Of a stretch of DNA of 64,000 bases, positions 32,807 through 41,531 are shown piece by piece. How positions within the stretch are numbered: position 1 is the first letter of the stretch; each line of letters begins with the position of its first letter. The stretch is from Nonomuraea dietziae (GTDB lineage: Bacteria > Actinomycetota > Actinomycetes > Streptosporangiales > Streptosporangiaceae), in contig NZ_JACIBV010000001.1 of NCBI RefSeq assembly GCF_014195505.1, positions 3,472,001 through 3,536,000 on the forward strand, given 5' to 3'. The translations under genes and the position numbers were made by a program. The notes beneath the pieces were generated by a model that was not told the DNA's origin, searched no databases, and saw only the letters and a list, made by a program, of their open reading frames with translations.

Positions 32807-33756
32807 TGGCCACTCCCGTCCTGGAACGTACGGCGGCGCGGCCCGCCGTACGGGTGGAGGGCATCGGGCCCTTCGAGGCGGCCAGGCGGCGGATGATCGG
32901 CCCCTTCCTGCTGCCCGCGCTGCTCGTCTACGCGCTCGTCATGATCGTGCCGAGCGTCTTCACCGTCTGGATCAGCTTCAACGACTGGGCGGGCGCGGGG
33001 CCGATGGAGTGGGCGGGGCTCGGCAACTACACCGAGATGATCGCCGACCCGGTCTTCGGCCAGTCGTTCGTGAACACGATGAAGATCCTCTTCGGGGTGG
33101 GCGGCGCCGTCTTCCTCATCTCCTTCGTGCTGACCATGCTCCTGCAGGACATGGTCGGCAGGAAGTTCGTGCGCGCCGTGGTGTTCTTCCCGAGCCTGGT
33201 GCCGGGGCTGGTGATCGCCATCCTGTGGGGGTTCATGCTCGACCCCGACGGGCTGGCCAACTCGGTGCTCGAGGCGCTGGGCGTGGCGGAGCCGCCGCTG
33301 TGGCTGGCACCGGAGAACATGTTCACCACCGTGATGGCGGGCATGACGTGGCTGGCGGCGGGGACGTACACGGTGATCTTCATGGCCGCCGCCGACCGCA
33401 TCCCCCGCGCCTTCTACGAGGCGGCCGAGCTCGACGGCGCTTCGGCGGTGCGCAGGTTCTGGCACATCACCATGCCGCTGATGTGGGACGTCATCGGGGT
33501 GTGCGCGGTGCTGTGGGCGATCGGCGCGCTGAAGACCTTCGAGTTCGTGCTCGTCTTCGCCGGAGCCACCGGCAGCCTGCCGCCCACGGGGCTGTGGACC
33601 TTCTCCGTCTACGCCTACGCCGGCGCCTTCCCCTCCGACGGCGTCCCGAGGTACGGCATCGCCTCGGCGGCCGCCGTCCTCACCATGGTCCTCACCGTCG
33701 TGCTGACCCTGCTGGTCCGCAGGGTGATGGGCCGCCGCGAGCGCACCGACTACTGA
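32806..33756 (+). CDS. Sugar ABC transporter permease (MalF/UgpA type)
   Basis: An inner-membrane subunit of 316 residues with six helices. The EAA motif is FYEAAELDGASAVRRFWHITMP. Its ATG overlaps the last base of the receptor gene's stop (TGATG), so translation is coupled. No ATPase gene is present in the operon, as is usual for actinomycete CUT1 systems, which share an MsiK-type ATPase encoded elsewhere. Confidence 0.93.
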   Translation: MATPVLERTAARPAVRVEGIGPFEAARRRMIGPFLLPALLVYALVMIVPSVFTVWISFNDWAGAGPMEWAGLGNYTEMIADPVFGQSFVNTMKILFGVGGAVFLISFVLTMLLQDMVGRKFVRAVVFFPSLVPGLVIAILWGFMLDPDGLANSVLEALGVAEPPLWLAPENMFTTVMAGMTWLAAGTYTVIFMAAADRIPRAFYEAAELDGASAVRRFWHITMPLMWDVIGVCAVLWAIGALKTFEFVLVFAGATGSLPPTGLWTFSVYAYAGAFPSDGVPRYGIASAAAVLTMVLTVVLTLLVRRVMGRRERTDY

Positions 33757-33764
33757 GGAGCCGC

Positions 33765-34610
33765 ATGACCACCCGCACCGTACGGCGCAGCCGCGGCCCG
33801 CTGTTCCTCCTGGCGATGCCGCTGGCCTGGTCGCTGGCCGTCTTCGACCTGTTCGTGGTCGGCTGGATGGCGCTGTCGTCGCTCAAGACCACCAGGGAGG
33901 TCGTCCACGACCCGTGGGGCCTGCCGTCCGAGCTCCAGTGGGGCAACTACGGCGAGGCCTGGACCTCCGCCGCCTTCGGCGACGGCGTGCTCAACTCGCT
34001 GCTGCTGGTGACGGGCAGCGGTCTCGGCACGATCCTGCTGGCCGCGCCCGCCGCCTACGTGCTGTCGCGCTTCCGCTGGCGGCTGTCCGGCCCCGTCACC
34101 GTCTTCTTCGCGATGGGGCTCGGCATCCCTGGACCCGCCATCATGATCCCGATCTACCTCGGCCTCGACCGGATGGGGCTGATCGACTCGCTGGCGGGCC
34201 TGCTGATCGTCTACATCGCCACGAACCTGCCCTTCTCGGTCTTCTTCCTCACCGCCTTCTTCGCCTCGCTGCCCCGTGAGCTCGAGGAGGCCGCCGCGCT
34301 GGACGGCTCCAGCCCGTACCACACCTACTGGCGCGTCATGCTGCCGCTGACCAGATCGGGGCTGATCGCGCTGTTCATCCTGCAGGCCATCGGCGACTGG
34401 GGTGAGACGTTCTTCGCCCTGTCGTTCCTGCGGGAGCAGAAGACGATCTCCCTGACGCTGCTGAACTTCATCCAGACGATGCAGTACACCGGCGCCCGCT
34501 GGTCGGTGCTGTTCGCGGGGATCTGCATCGTCGTCATCCCCCTGCTGCTGCTGTACCTGTGGATGAGCAGCCGTCTCATCGAGGGCATCGCCGCCGGATA
34601 CGGGAAGTGA
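33765..34610 (+). CDS. Sugar ABC transporter permease (MalG/UgpE type)
   Basis: A second membrane subunit of 281 residues. It has a GAGGAG ribosome site and starts at ATG 33765. The EAA motif reads LEEAAALDGSSPYHTYWRVMLP. It pairs with the preceding permease. The gene ends 1 bp before the ATG of the next enolase-superfamily gene, which makes uptake and metabolism one transcription unit. Confidence 0.93.
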   Translation: MTTRTVRRSRGPLFLLAMPLAWSLAVFDLFVVGWMALSSLKTTREVVHDPWGLPSELQWGNYGEAWTSAAFGDGVLNSLLLVTGSGLGTILLAAPAAYVLSRFRWRLSGPVTVFFAMGLGIPGPAIMIPIYLGLDRMGLIDSLAGLLIVYIATNLPFSVFFLTAFFASLPRELEEAAALDGSSPYHTYWRVMLPLTRSGLIALFILQAIGDWGETFFALSFLREQKTISLTLLNFIQTMQYTGARWSVLFAGICIVVIPLLLLYLWMSSRLIEGIAAGYGK

Positions 34611-34611
34611 C

Positions 34612-35922
34612 ATGAAACGATCTTCTTGGTCGGCAGCGTCGCCGACATCACGGTGGACCTCGACGAGCCTGCGTGTGACCGCTGTCGAGCGCATCACCCT
34701 GCACGTCCCCTTCAGGGAGCGCTCACGGCCGTGGAACGACATCCTGGTCTCGGAGTTCGGCGTGGTGGAGGTGGTGCGCGTCCGCACGAACTCCCCCGGC
34801 CTGGTCGGGTACGGCGAGAGCCTGCCGCACTACACCTGGGCCAGGACCACCGACGAGAGCGCCGCCCGCGTGGTGGAGCACCACCCTGCCGAGCTGATGG
34901 CCGACGACTCGCTCGGCGCCGGCCTGCAGATGGCGCTCTACGACGTGGTCGGCAGGGCCCTCGGCGTGCCCGTGCACCGACTGCTCGGCCAGCCGATGGT
35001 GCGCCAGTGGTGCCCGCTGGCCTGGTGGAGCACCAAGATGCCGCCCTCCGTACTGGCGCAGGAGGCCGAGGACGCGCTCTCCGAGGGCTACCTCGCCCAC
35101 AAGCTCAAGGCCAGGCCATGGTTCGACGTCCACGAGCAGGTGGCCGCGCTCTCGGCCGTCACGCCCGAGACCTACGTGCTCGACCTCGACTGGAACGGCA
35201 TGCTGCGCACGCCGGGCGAGGCGATCGAGGTGCTGCGCGAGCTGGACCGGCAGCCGCGCGTGGGCATGTACGAGTCGCCGGTGCTGCAGTCGGACGTGGC
35301 GGGGCAGAAGGCCGTCCGCGCCAGGGTGAACAGGCCGGTCGCCGAGCACTACAACAAGGCGCTGTTCCCCGTGTGGATGAGGGAGGACGCCGTCGACGGC
35401 TTCGTGTCGTGCAACGCGGGCGTGGCGGGCACCCTGGCCCAGGGGCTGCAGGCGGCGGCCTTCAACAAGGACCTGCTCCTGCAGATCGTCGGGCCAGGGC
35501 TGACCACGGCGTGGACGCTGCACCTCGGCGCGGTGCTCACCCATGCCCGCTGGCCCGCCGTCACCTGCCTCAACGTCTACGCCGACGACCTGATCACCGA
35601 GCCGATCGAGATCCGCGGCGGCTACGCCAGGGTCCCCGAGGGGCCAGGACTCGGCGTCACCCTCGACGAGGACGCGCTGGAACGCTGGCGGGTGCCCGAC
35701 GGGTTCACCCCCACGCCGCCCAGACGGCTGCTCGGCTTCCACCTCGGCGACGGGCGGGTGCGCCGCTACGCGGGCATCAAGCAGCTGTTCGAGGAGTGCA
35801 GGCATGTCGGCAACCTGCCGGTCCAGCCGCGCGGCGCCAGCCTGGACGTGCGCGAGGACGACGGCACGGCGGAGTTCGACGCGCTCTACCGGCAGGCGGA
35901 GCGCGCGCCCGTCTGGGAGTAG
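34612..35922 (+). CDS. Enolase-superfamily dehydratase/racemase
   Basis: Up to 436 residues. ATG 34612 gives a non-conserved Ser-rich start; GTG 34675 (VTAVERITLHVPFRER) fits the family better and gives 415 residues, but has a weak ribosome site. Catalytic features: KxK in AHKLKARPW, metal Asp in VLDLDWNGM, Glu in GMYESPVLQ, and a third acidic site near RPVAEHYNK. It lies in the importer operon, so it acts on the transported compound or its acid. Its end is 1 bp from the convergent regulator gene. The N-terminal 63 bp also read well in another frame, so a start error or small frameshift there is possible. Confidence 0.82.
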   Translation: MKRSSWSAASPTSRWTSTSLRVTAVERITLHVPFRERSRPWNDILVSEFGVVEVVRVRTNSPGLVGYGESLPHYTWARTTDESAARVVEHHPAELMADDSLGAGLQMALYDVVGRALGVPVHRLLGQPMVRQWCPLAWWSTKMPPSVLAQEAEDALSEGYLAHKLKARPWFDVHEQVAALSAVTPETYVLDLDWNGMLRTPGEAIEVLRELDRQPRVGMYESPVLQSDVAGQKAVRARVNRPVAEHYNKALFPVWMREDAVDGFVSCNAGVAGTLAQGLQAAAFNKDLLLQIVGPGLTTAWTLHLGAVLTHARWPAVTCLNVYADDLITEPIEIRGGYARVPEGPGLGVTLDEDALERWRVPDGFTPTPPRRLLGFHLGDGRVRRYAGIKQLFEECRHVGNLPVQPRGASLDVREDDGTAEFDALYRQAERAPVWE

Positions 35923-35923
35923 C

Positions 35924-36655
35924 TCACTCAGGGCCGTCGCCGCGGAAGGTGCGCTGGACGCGCTCCAGGTGGGTGCGCATCTGCTGCTCGGCCAGCGCCG
36001 CGTCGCCGGTGCCGAGACCGAGCAGCAGGGCCCTGTGCTCGGCGTCGCTCTCCGCGTGCGACTCTCCGAGGATCTCCGTCAGCTCCTTGCCCCGCTCGCG
36101 CTCGGTGGCCAGCACGTCGGACAGCGCCTCGATCACCCCGCCGAAGAAGCGGTTGCGGGCCGCCTTGACGATGCCGATGTGGAAGGCCAGATCGAGCTCG
36201 ACCCGTCTGCGCAGGTCGTCGCCCGCCTGCTCGGCCTCGTCGAGCAGGCTCCGCAGCCGCTCGAGCTCCTCGGGGGAGATCCTGGTGGCGGCCAGCCCCG
36301 CCGCCTTGGTCTCGAGAGCGAGGCGCAGTTCGATGAGCTCGTCGATGGCCGAGCCGTCGGCCTCCATGGCGAGCTTGAAGTAGCTGTGCACGGCCACCGG
36401 GCGCAGCTCGCTGACCACGGCGCGCTTGCCCTGGCGGGTGCGGATGACCCCCTGCTGGCTGAGCGCGCGCAGGGCGTCGCGCACGATGCGCTGGCTCACG
36501 CCGTACTCCTCGGCGAGCTTCGCCTCGGAGGGGAGCTCGTCGCCGTCGGCGAGCCCGTGGCGTCCGATGTGCTCGGTGATCAGAGCGGCGACGCGGGCGC
36601 CGAGAGGCTCGCGGTCGCGTGGGAGCGCACCGCTGGGCCCGGATGACTCTGGCAC
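35924..36655 (-). CDS. GntR-family regulator with FCD domain (FadR subfamily)
   Basis: A DNA-binding regulator of 243 residues. The winged helix (about 18-85) has ELPSEAKLAEEYGVSQRIVRDALRALSQQGVI; the all-helical FCD ligand domain (about 100-225) has ELIELRLALETKAAGLAA, the metal/ligand residues in DLAFHIGIVKAARN, and AEHRALLLGLGTGD. FCD regulators typically bind sugar acids or other carboxylates. GTG start behind GGAGGT. A copy of the 10-bp island box lies 15 bp upstream of its start, consistent with autoregulation. It is the only regulator within the island and so the best candidate for binding all the boxes. Confidence 0.92.
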   Translation of the reverse strand: MPESSGPSGALPRDREPLGARVAALITEHIGRHGLADGDELPSEAKLAEEYGVSQRIVRDALRALSQQGVIRTRQGKRAVVSELRPVAVHSYFKLAMEADGSAIDELIELRLALETKAAGLAATRISPEELERLRSLLDEAEQAGDDLRRRVELDLAFHIGIVKAARNRFFGGVIEALSDVLATERERGKELTEILGESHAESDAEHRALLLGLGTGDAALAEQQMRTHLERVQRTFRGDGPE

Positions 36656-36670
36656 GACACCTCCACTAAA

Positions 36671-36680
36671 GACCTATGTT
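36671..36680 (-). promoter_or_regulatory. GntR box 8 (AACATAGGTC on the minus strand)
   Basis: GACCTATGTT on the plus strand, 15 bp upstream of the regulator's GTG, in the position expected for autoregulation. Confidence 0.6.
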
Positions 36681-36770
36681 CCACGTCATCGTAGACCATG
36701 GAACCCCTTCGTCAGGCCCGCTTTTGTGCGGTGGCCCAACGACGGCGGCCGTAGGCGACTTCCGACCCTT

Positions 36771-36780
36771 GACTTAGGTC
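36771..36780 (+). promoter_or_regulatory. GntR box 9 (GACTTAGGTC)
   Basis: The box overlaps a TTGACT hexamer (36769-36774) that may be the -35 element of the rightward dehydratase-aldolase operon. No clear -10 follows at normal spacing. Confidence 0.6.
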
Positions 36781-36825
36781 CTTTCTCTTCGGAGGATGAG
36801 GGCACCCCACCTGAGGAGCCAGCGC

Positions 36826-38001
36826 ATGCGCGTGACCGCCGTCCGGCAGTGGATCGTCGAGTTCGGTTACTACAACGCCATCTACGTCCGCATCGAGACC
36901 GACGACGGCGTGGAGGGCGTGGCCGAGGTCGCCATGCGCCGCCGCACCAGGACGGTCTCCGCGATCGTCGAGGAGCTCGGCGAGTACCTCGTCGGCAAGG
37001 ACCCCACCCGCATCGAGCAGCACTCCGAGCGGATGTACCGCGACTCCTTCCTCGGCGGCACGCTGCTGACGATCGGGATGTCGGCCATCGACGTGGCGTT
37101 GTGGGACCTCAACGCGCGCGCGCTCGGTGTGCCCGTCCACCGCCTGCTCGGCGGGAAGTTCCGCGACAGCGTGCCGGTCTACACCCATGCCAGGGCGACG
37201 GAGACCCCCGAGACCTTCGCCCGGGAGGTGGCCGACCGCATCGCGATGGGCTTCACCGCCATCAAGACCACGCTGCCCGGCTTCTACACCAAGGTCTCCA
37301 GCGTCCACCACGAGACCCCGGCGGCCATCCCCGCCAGGCAGACCGAGACCGAGCTGCTGCCCAACTGGATCTGGCCGCTGCTGGCCGAGTACTTCGCCGC
37401 CGCGCGCGAGGTTGCGGGCCCCGATGTGCACCTGATGCTCGACTGCCACGGCAGGCTGAACGTCGCCAACGCGGTACGGCTGTGCGAGGTGCTGGAGCCG
37501 TACCACCTGACCTTCATCGAGGAGCCGGTGCCGCCGGAGCGCCCCGAGTGGCTGGCCGAGGTCTCCAGGCGCTCGACCACGCCGATCGCCTCGGGCGAGC
37601 GGTGGGCCGGCCCGTACGCCGCCGCGCCCTTCCTCGAACAGCGCGCGGTCGCGGTGGCCCAGCCCGACGTCATCTTCTGCGGCGGGATCACCGCCGCCAA
37701 GCGCATCGCCACCCTCGCCGAGGCGAACGCCGTCTCCATCGCCTTCCACAACCCGTTCGGGCCGCTGGCCAGCGCGGCCACGTGGCACCTGGCCGCCACG
37801 CTGCCCAACCTCCTCATCTCCGAGTCGATGCTGACGCCCGAGCAGCTCGTCTTCTGGGACCGCTACACCGACGACCCCCCGCGGGTGAGCGGCGGCGAGT
37901 GGCTGGTCTCCGACGAGCCCGGCCTCGGCCCGCGCCTGCGGATCGAGGAGCTCGTCAAGCACCCGTTCAGGCCCGAGTACGACCGCGGAGGCACCAGGTG
38001 A
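36826..38001 (+). CDS. Galactonate dehydratase-like enolase-superfamily enzyme
   Basis: A sugar-acid dehydratase of 391 residues; ATG 36826 has GAGGAG eight bases upstream. Family residues: Lys in FTAIKTTLPGFY, Asp in LMLDCHGRLN, Glu in TFIEEPVPPE, Glu in PIASGERWAG and His in IAFHNPFGPLA. These match the D-galactonate dehydratase (DgoD) pattern. It would convert an aldonate to a 2-keto-3-deoxy acid. The following gene overlaps it by 4 bp and encodes a suitable aldolase. The actual hexonate or pentonate is not determined. Confidence 0.87.
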   Translation: MRVTAVRQWIVEFGYYNAIYVRIETDDGVEGVAEVAMRRRTRTVSAIVEELGEYLVGKDPTRIEQHSERMYRDSFLGGTLLTIGMSAIDVALWDLNARALGVPVHRLLGGKFRDSVPVYTHARATETPETFAREVADRIAMGFTAIKTTLPGFYTKVSSVHHETPAAIPARQTETELLPNWIWPLLAEYFAAAREVAGPDVHLMLDCHGRLNVANAVRLCEVLEPYHLTFIEEPVPPERPEWLAEVSRRSTTPIASGERWAGPYAAAPFLEQRAVAVAQPDVIFCGGITAAKRIATLAEANAVSIAFHNPFGPLASAATWHLAATLPNLLISESMLTPEQLVFWDRYTDDPPRVSGGEWLVSDEPGLGPRLRIEELVKHPFRPEYDRGGTR

Positions 38002-38912
38002 GAGGCGTCTGGCCGGCCGCGCTGACCATGTTCGACGCCGAAGGGCGACTCGACGAGGACGCCACCGCCGCGCACCTCGACCTGCTCGTCACCGAGGGCG
38101 TCCACGGCCTGGTCGTGGGCGGGACCAGCGGCGAGTTCGTCGCCCTCACCGACGCCGAGCGACGGCGGCTGCTCGAGGTGGCGGTCGAGGCCGTGGCGGG
38201 CAGGGTGGCGATCCTCGCCGGGACGGGGACCTACGCGACCTCCGCGACGATCGCGCTGACCAGGCACGCGCAGGAGGCGGGGGCGGCGGCCGCGCTCGTC
38301 GTCCTGCCGTACTTCCAGCGACCCTCGCGCGAGGAGGTCCTCGGCCATTACCGTCGCGTCGCGGCCGCCACGGACCTGCCGCTGTGGGTCTACAACATCC
38401 CCGCCAACGCCGCGACCGACCCCCTGACCACGGCCGACCTCGCGGGGCTCTACCGCGAGGGCGTGGTGAGCGGGGTCAAGAGCACGCTGCCGACCGTGCA
38501 CCAGATCCACGAGCTGCGCGCGGCCACCGACGAGGGGTTCCGCGCGTTCTACGGCGGTTTCACCGCCCCGCTCGAGGCGATGGCGGGCGGCGCCCACGGC
38601 TGGATCAGCGGGTTGCTGAACGTCGCGCCCGCCACGGCCGTCGAGTTGTGGGAGGCGGTGGGCGCGGGCGACCTGCCGCGGGCCCGCGACGTCTGGGCCC
38701 GCCTGCTGCCTCTGCGCCGCCTGGTCACCGATCCCGCGGTGCGGGGCGTGAGCGACCTGGCCCTCTACCGGGGGTTGCTGCGGATCTGGGGACGGCCCGC
38801 GGGCTTCTGCCGCCCTCCGCTGCGCGACCTCGACCCCGCGGAACTGAGCATGCTGGAGAAGACACTCCAGGCCGCACCACCCCATCACGCGACCTCGACC
38901 CCACCGAGCTGA
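37998..38912 (+). CDS. DapA-family aldolase, probable 2-keto-3-deoxy sugar-acid aldolase
   Basis: A class I TIM-barrel aldolase of 304 residues. GGTSGEFVALTDAERRRL binds the keto acid carboxylate; Tyr in LPLWVYNIPA and Schiff-base Lys in VVSGVKSTLPT are the catalytic pair. GTG start overlapping the dehydratase stop (GTGA). It is expected to split the 2-keto-3-deoxy acid into pyruvate and an aldehyde; lysine biosynthesis is unlikely in this setting. After its TGA the same frame continues open for 73 codons (see next entry). Confidence 0.88.
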   Translation: MRGVWPAALTMFDAEGRLDEDATAAHLDLLVTEGVHGLVVGGTSGEFVALTDAERRRLLEVAVEAVAGRVAILAGTGTYATSATIALTRHAQEAGAAAALVVLPYFQRPSREEVLGHYRRVAAATDLPLWVYNIPANAATDPLTTADLAGLYREGVVSGVKSTLPTVHQIHELRAATDEGFRAFYGGFTAPLEAMAGGAHGWISGLLNVAPATAVELWEAVGAGDLPRARDVWARLLPLRRLVTDPAVRGVSDLALYRGLLRIWGRPAGFCRPPLRDLDPAELSMLEKTLQAAPPHHATSTPPS

Positions 38913-39134
38913 GCATTTCGACCGGCCATTCGCGTCCAGCGCCTGAGGAACGCCCTGCTCCCCCGTGGCCTGCTTGTCAGCCCCCTTCGGGATGGCCCTG
39001 GGACGGCGCCGCCCATCGCCGCCGGGGTGCTCGGCGCCGCCGTACCGGCCCTGATCCTGCTGCGCGGCCGCACGAGCGGCGCCCACACCGCCCCCTCGAC
39101 CCGGCAGCAGACCCCGGTCACCGTCGCTCACTGA
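38913..39134 (+). pseudogene. Start-less coding-like fragment in frame after the aldolase stop
   Basis: Directly after the aldolase TGA the same frame runs 73 codons to TGA at 39132-39134. It includes a hydrophobic stretch APPIAAGVLGAAVPALILL followed by a basic and polar tail, like the last helix of a transporter. No start codon with a ribosome site is present. It may be the remnant of a membrane-protein gene joined here by deletion; stop-codon read-through is less likely. From 39135 to 39392 nothing further is seen. Confidence 0.3.
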
Positions 39135-39392
39135 GGCCGCCCTCTGCGGCCCTCACTGGAGCCGATCACCGGAGTGGCCCTGGCGCCGGCGCTGGGTGGG
39201 GTGACCAGCCACCGACCATGCGACGTGTCGTGTCAGCGGCCATGTCAGGACGGTAGCGGCCCGGTATCAGACCCAACGGCGATGGTGGATCCATGAACGG
39301 TTCAGCGACGGCGAACCGCTCACCAGCAGGACCCCCTTCCAGCAACGTCCTTTCCCTTGCATGTCGCAACAGATTCGAAGGAGCACACCACC

Positions 39393-39800
39393 ATGTCCCT
39401 CACCCTTACCGATCAGGACAAGGCCACCCTGCGCACCGCCGCCTACGGCGCCGTCTCCCTCATGGCCGCCGCCGACGCCACCGGCTCACCCCACAAGAGC
39501 GCCACCGAGGGCTCCATCGCCCTGTCCTCCGCCACCGGCCTGGTCGGCCACATCCTCGCCGCCAAGTCCAACGACATCCACCTGTACGGCAAGACCACCG
39601 CCGCACTCGCCGACCACGTCCTCCCCGCCCTGACCGAAGCCATGACCCTGCTCAAGCAGCACAACCCCGCCGAAGCCGACAACTTCCGCAACACCGTCAT
39701 CATCGCCATCGACGCAGCCGCCCGCACGCACCGGGGCCCGCTCAGCCCCACCCTGGCCGAGATGACCCGCAAGATCACCGAGGCCCTCGACGCCGCCTGA
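39393..39800 (+). CDS. Conserved actinobacterial small protein of unknown function
   Basis: A helical, soluble protein of 135 residues, MSLTLTDQDKATLRTAAYGAV then HKSATEGSIALSSATGLVGHILA and LPALTEAMTLLKQHNP. ATG 39393 has GAAGGAG ten bases upstream. I have the impression of similar unnamed proteins across actinobacteria but cannot verify it. No signal peptide or enzyme motif. A 212-bp gap follows; in it a frame ending DSALLVAPAARPTPIDPESL stops in ATGA at the next gene's start, perhaps another gene tail. Confidence 0.75.
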   Translation: MSLTLTDQDKATLRTAAYGAVSLMAAADATGSPHKSATEGSIALSSATGLVGHILAAKSNDIHLYGKTTAALADHVLPALTEAMTLLKQHNPAEADNFRNTVIIAIDAAARTHRGPLSPTLAEMTRKITEALDAA

Positions 39801-40012
39801 CGGCACGTCGACCAGCGGCCCGCTCGCCCTGGTCGACGCCGCCTGCATGGACGACCAGGTCCATCCGGGCCACACCCGACGGCTGGGCGGCCGGCGCATC
39901 GCCGCCGACAGGATTCCGCGCTGCTCGTCGCGCCCGCGGCCCGGCCCACCCCCATCGACCCCGAGTCGCTCGGCGAGCTCTCGCCTGAGCGCGACACCAG
40001 AGACGAGGAACA

Positions 40013-41257
40013 ATGAAGACCCAGTCCCCATCAGCGATCACGGCGACCAGGCTGCGCGGCAGGGTCTCGCGGCGCGTGGCGGTCGGCGCGCTGGCGGCGG
40101 CGCTGCTGGCCGGGGCGGCCACCACCGGGACGGCCGCAGCCGACAGCGGGGCCGACTCGAAGGCCGCTGCCGAGCAGGACCGCCCGGAGCTCCACAAGGC
40201 CATGCAGGCGTTCGTCGACGCCGGTTTCGCCGGGGTGCAACTGCGCGTGAACGACCAGCGGGGCGAGTGGACCGGCAGCGCCGGGGTGCGCAAGCTGGGC
40301 CAGAGCGCCAAGCCGCCGACGAACGGAAGCTTCTGGACCGGCAGCGTCATCAAGCCCATCACCGCCACCCTGGTGCTGCAACTGGTGGCCGAGGGCACGA
40401 TCGGGCTGGACGCCCCGGTGGCCGGCTACATGGCCGAGCTCGGTCTGGACCGGCGGATCACCGTGCGGATGCTGCTGCAGCACACCAGCGGGTTGTTCAA
40501 CTACACCGGCGAGTACTTCGAAGACGGCACGGTCAAGCCGGGCATCCCCGCCACCGGCGACGCATGGCTGGCCAACCGGTTCAAGACCTACCGGCCGCAG
40601 GAGCTGGTCCGGCTGGCGCTGTCCAAGCAGCCGCGGTTCGAGCCGGGGACGGACCAGAACTACTCCAACACCAACTACACGCTGGCCCTGCTGCTGATCG
40701 AGAAGGTCACCGGCCGCTCCTACGCCGAGGAGCTGCAGCGGCGCATCCTGCGGCCGCTCGGGATGCGGGGCACCGCCGTGCCGGGCAACCGGACGCGGCT
40801 CCCCGGGCCGCACGCCCACGGCTACTACCGCTACCAGGACGCCGGCCAGTGGAAGACGGTCGACATCTCCCGGCAGAACCTCTCGCTGCTGGCCGGCGCA
40901 GGGGACCTGATCTCGACCACCAAGGATCTCCACACGTTCTTCTCGGCCCTGAACGGCGGCAAGCTCCTGCCGCCCGAGCTGCTGGCCGAGATGCGCGAGC
41001 CGCACCCGAAGATGGGCTACGGTCTCGGGCTGTTCGTGCAGGACCTGGGCCCGGACTGCGGCACCGTCTACCAGCACAACGGCAGCCCCCCGCACGGCTA
41101 CGGGGCGCTGATGTACAGCTCGCCCGACGGCAAGAGGACCCTGACCGCCTCGGTGACCTGGGTGGACGAGGTCACGAGAGGCCCGGCGAAGGACTTCCAG
41201 AAGCTGGTGGACGGACTCGTCCAGGAGGTGTTCTGCGGCGGGCGCCGGATCGGCTGA
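40013..41257 (+). CDS. Secreted beta-lactamase-fold serine hydrolase (DD-peptidase-like)
   Basis: An exported protein of 414 residues. Signal peptide about 1-43 (RVAVGALAAALLAGAATTGTAAA). The penicillin-binding fold motifs are SxxK in WTGSVIKPI, YxN in NYSNTNYTL and HxG in YQHNGSPPHG, as in D-alanyl-D-alanine carboxypeptidases of the R61 group and related esterases. It may trim peptidoglycan stems or hydrolyse small esters or amides. It starts at ATG 40013 with GACGAGGAAC upstream and is followed by a very strong terminator. Confidence 0.88.
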   Translation: MKTQSPSAITATRLRGRVSRRVAVGALAAALLAGAATTGTAAADSGADSKAAAEQDRPELHKAMQAFVDAGFAGVQLRVNDQRGEWTGSAGVRKLGQSAKPPTNGSFWTGSVIKPITATLVLQLVAEGTIGLDAPVAGYMAELGLDRRITVRMLLQHTSGLFNYTGEYFEDGTVKPGIPATGDAWLANRFKTYRPQELVRLALSKQPRFEPGTDQNYSNTNYTLALLLIEKVTGRSYAEELQRRILRPLGMRGTAVPGNRTRLPGPHAHGYYRYQDAGQWKTVDISRQNLSLLAGAGDLISTTKDLHTFFSALNGGKLLPPELLAEMREPHPKMGYGLGLFVQDLGPDCGTVYQHNGSPPHGYGALMYSSPDGKRTLTASVTWVDEVTRGPAKDFQKLVDGLVQEVFCGGRRIG

Positions 41258-41347
41258 CGGGACGGCCGGGACGGCCCAGCCGACGGGCCTGCTGGGCCAT
41301 GCCCCGACGGTTCCACCAGGCGACCGGGATCACCCTCTGAAAGAAGG

Positions 41348-41379
41348 GCGGCCGGGCCCCCCGCAGGGGGCCCGGCCGC
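41348..41379 (+). terminator. Strong intrinsic terminator
   Basis: A perfect 14-bp stem GCGGCCGGGCCCCC / GGGGGCCCGGCCGC with tetraloop CGCA, followed by TGTTCTTCTC. It is one of the few terminators here with a T-rich tail. Confidence 0.88.
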
Positions 41380-41501
41380 TGTTCTTCTCAGAAGCCCTGA
41401 TCCCGGGCCCGTGCTGACACGGCCGCTGACACGACACCGCGTCGGATGTGATCGCCGCCGTGAACCCCACACGCCCATCCGTGCCCGCCCGAGGCAGATC
41501 G

Positions 41502-41524
41502 CCATACCATTCCGTATGGTACGG
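41502..41524 (+). promoter_or_regulatory. TetR-type operator overlapping the regulator's own promoter
   Basis: CCATACCAT (41502-41510), a 5-bp spacer and ATGGTACGG (41516-41524) form an inverted repeat with one mismatch. TATGGT (41515-41520) could be the -10 element. The repeat ends eight bases before the regulator's ATG, so the mRNA must be nearly leaderless and the site autoregulatory. Confidence 0.6.
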
Positions 41525-41531
41525 TTATGGC

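Noticed and set aside
39801..40012. Separate gene ending in DSALLVAPAARPTPIDPESL before the serine hydrolase
   Set aside because: The frame has no start codon with a ribosome site and cannot be extended into a coherent protein; mentioned only as a possible relic.
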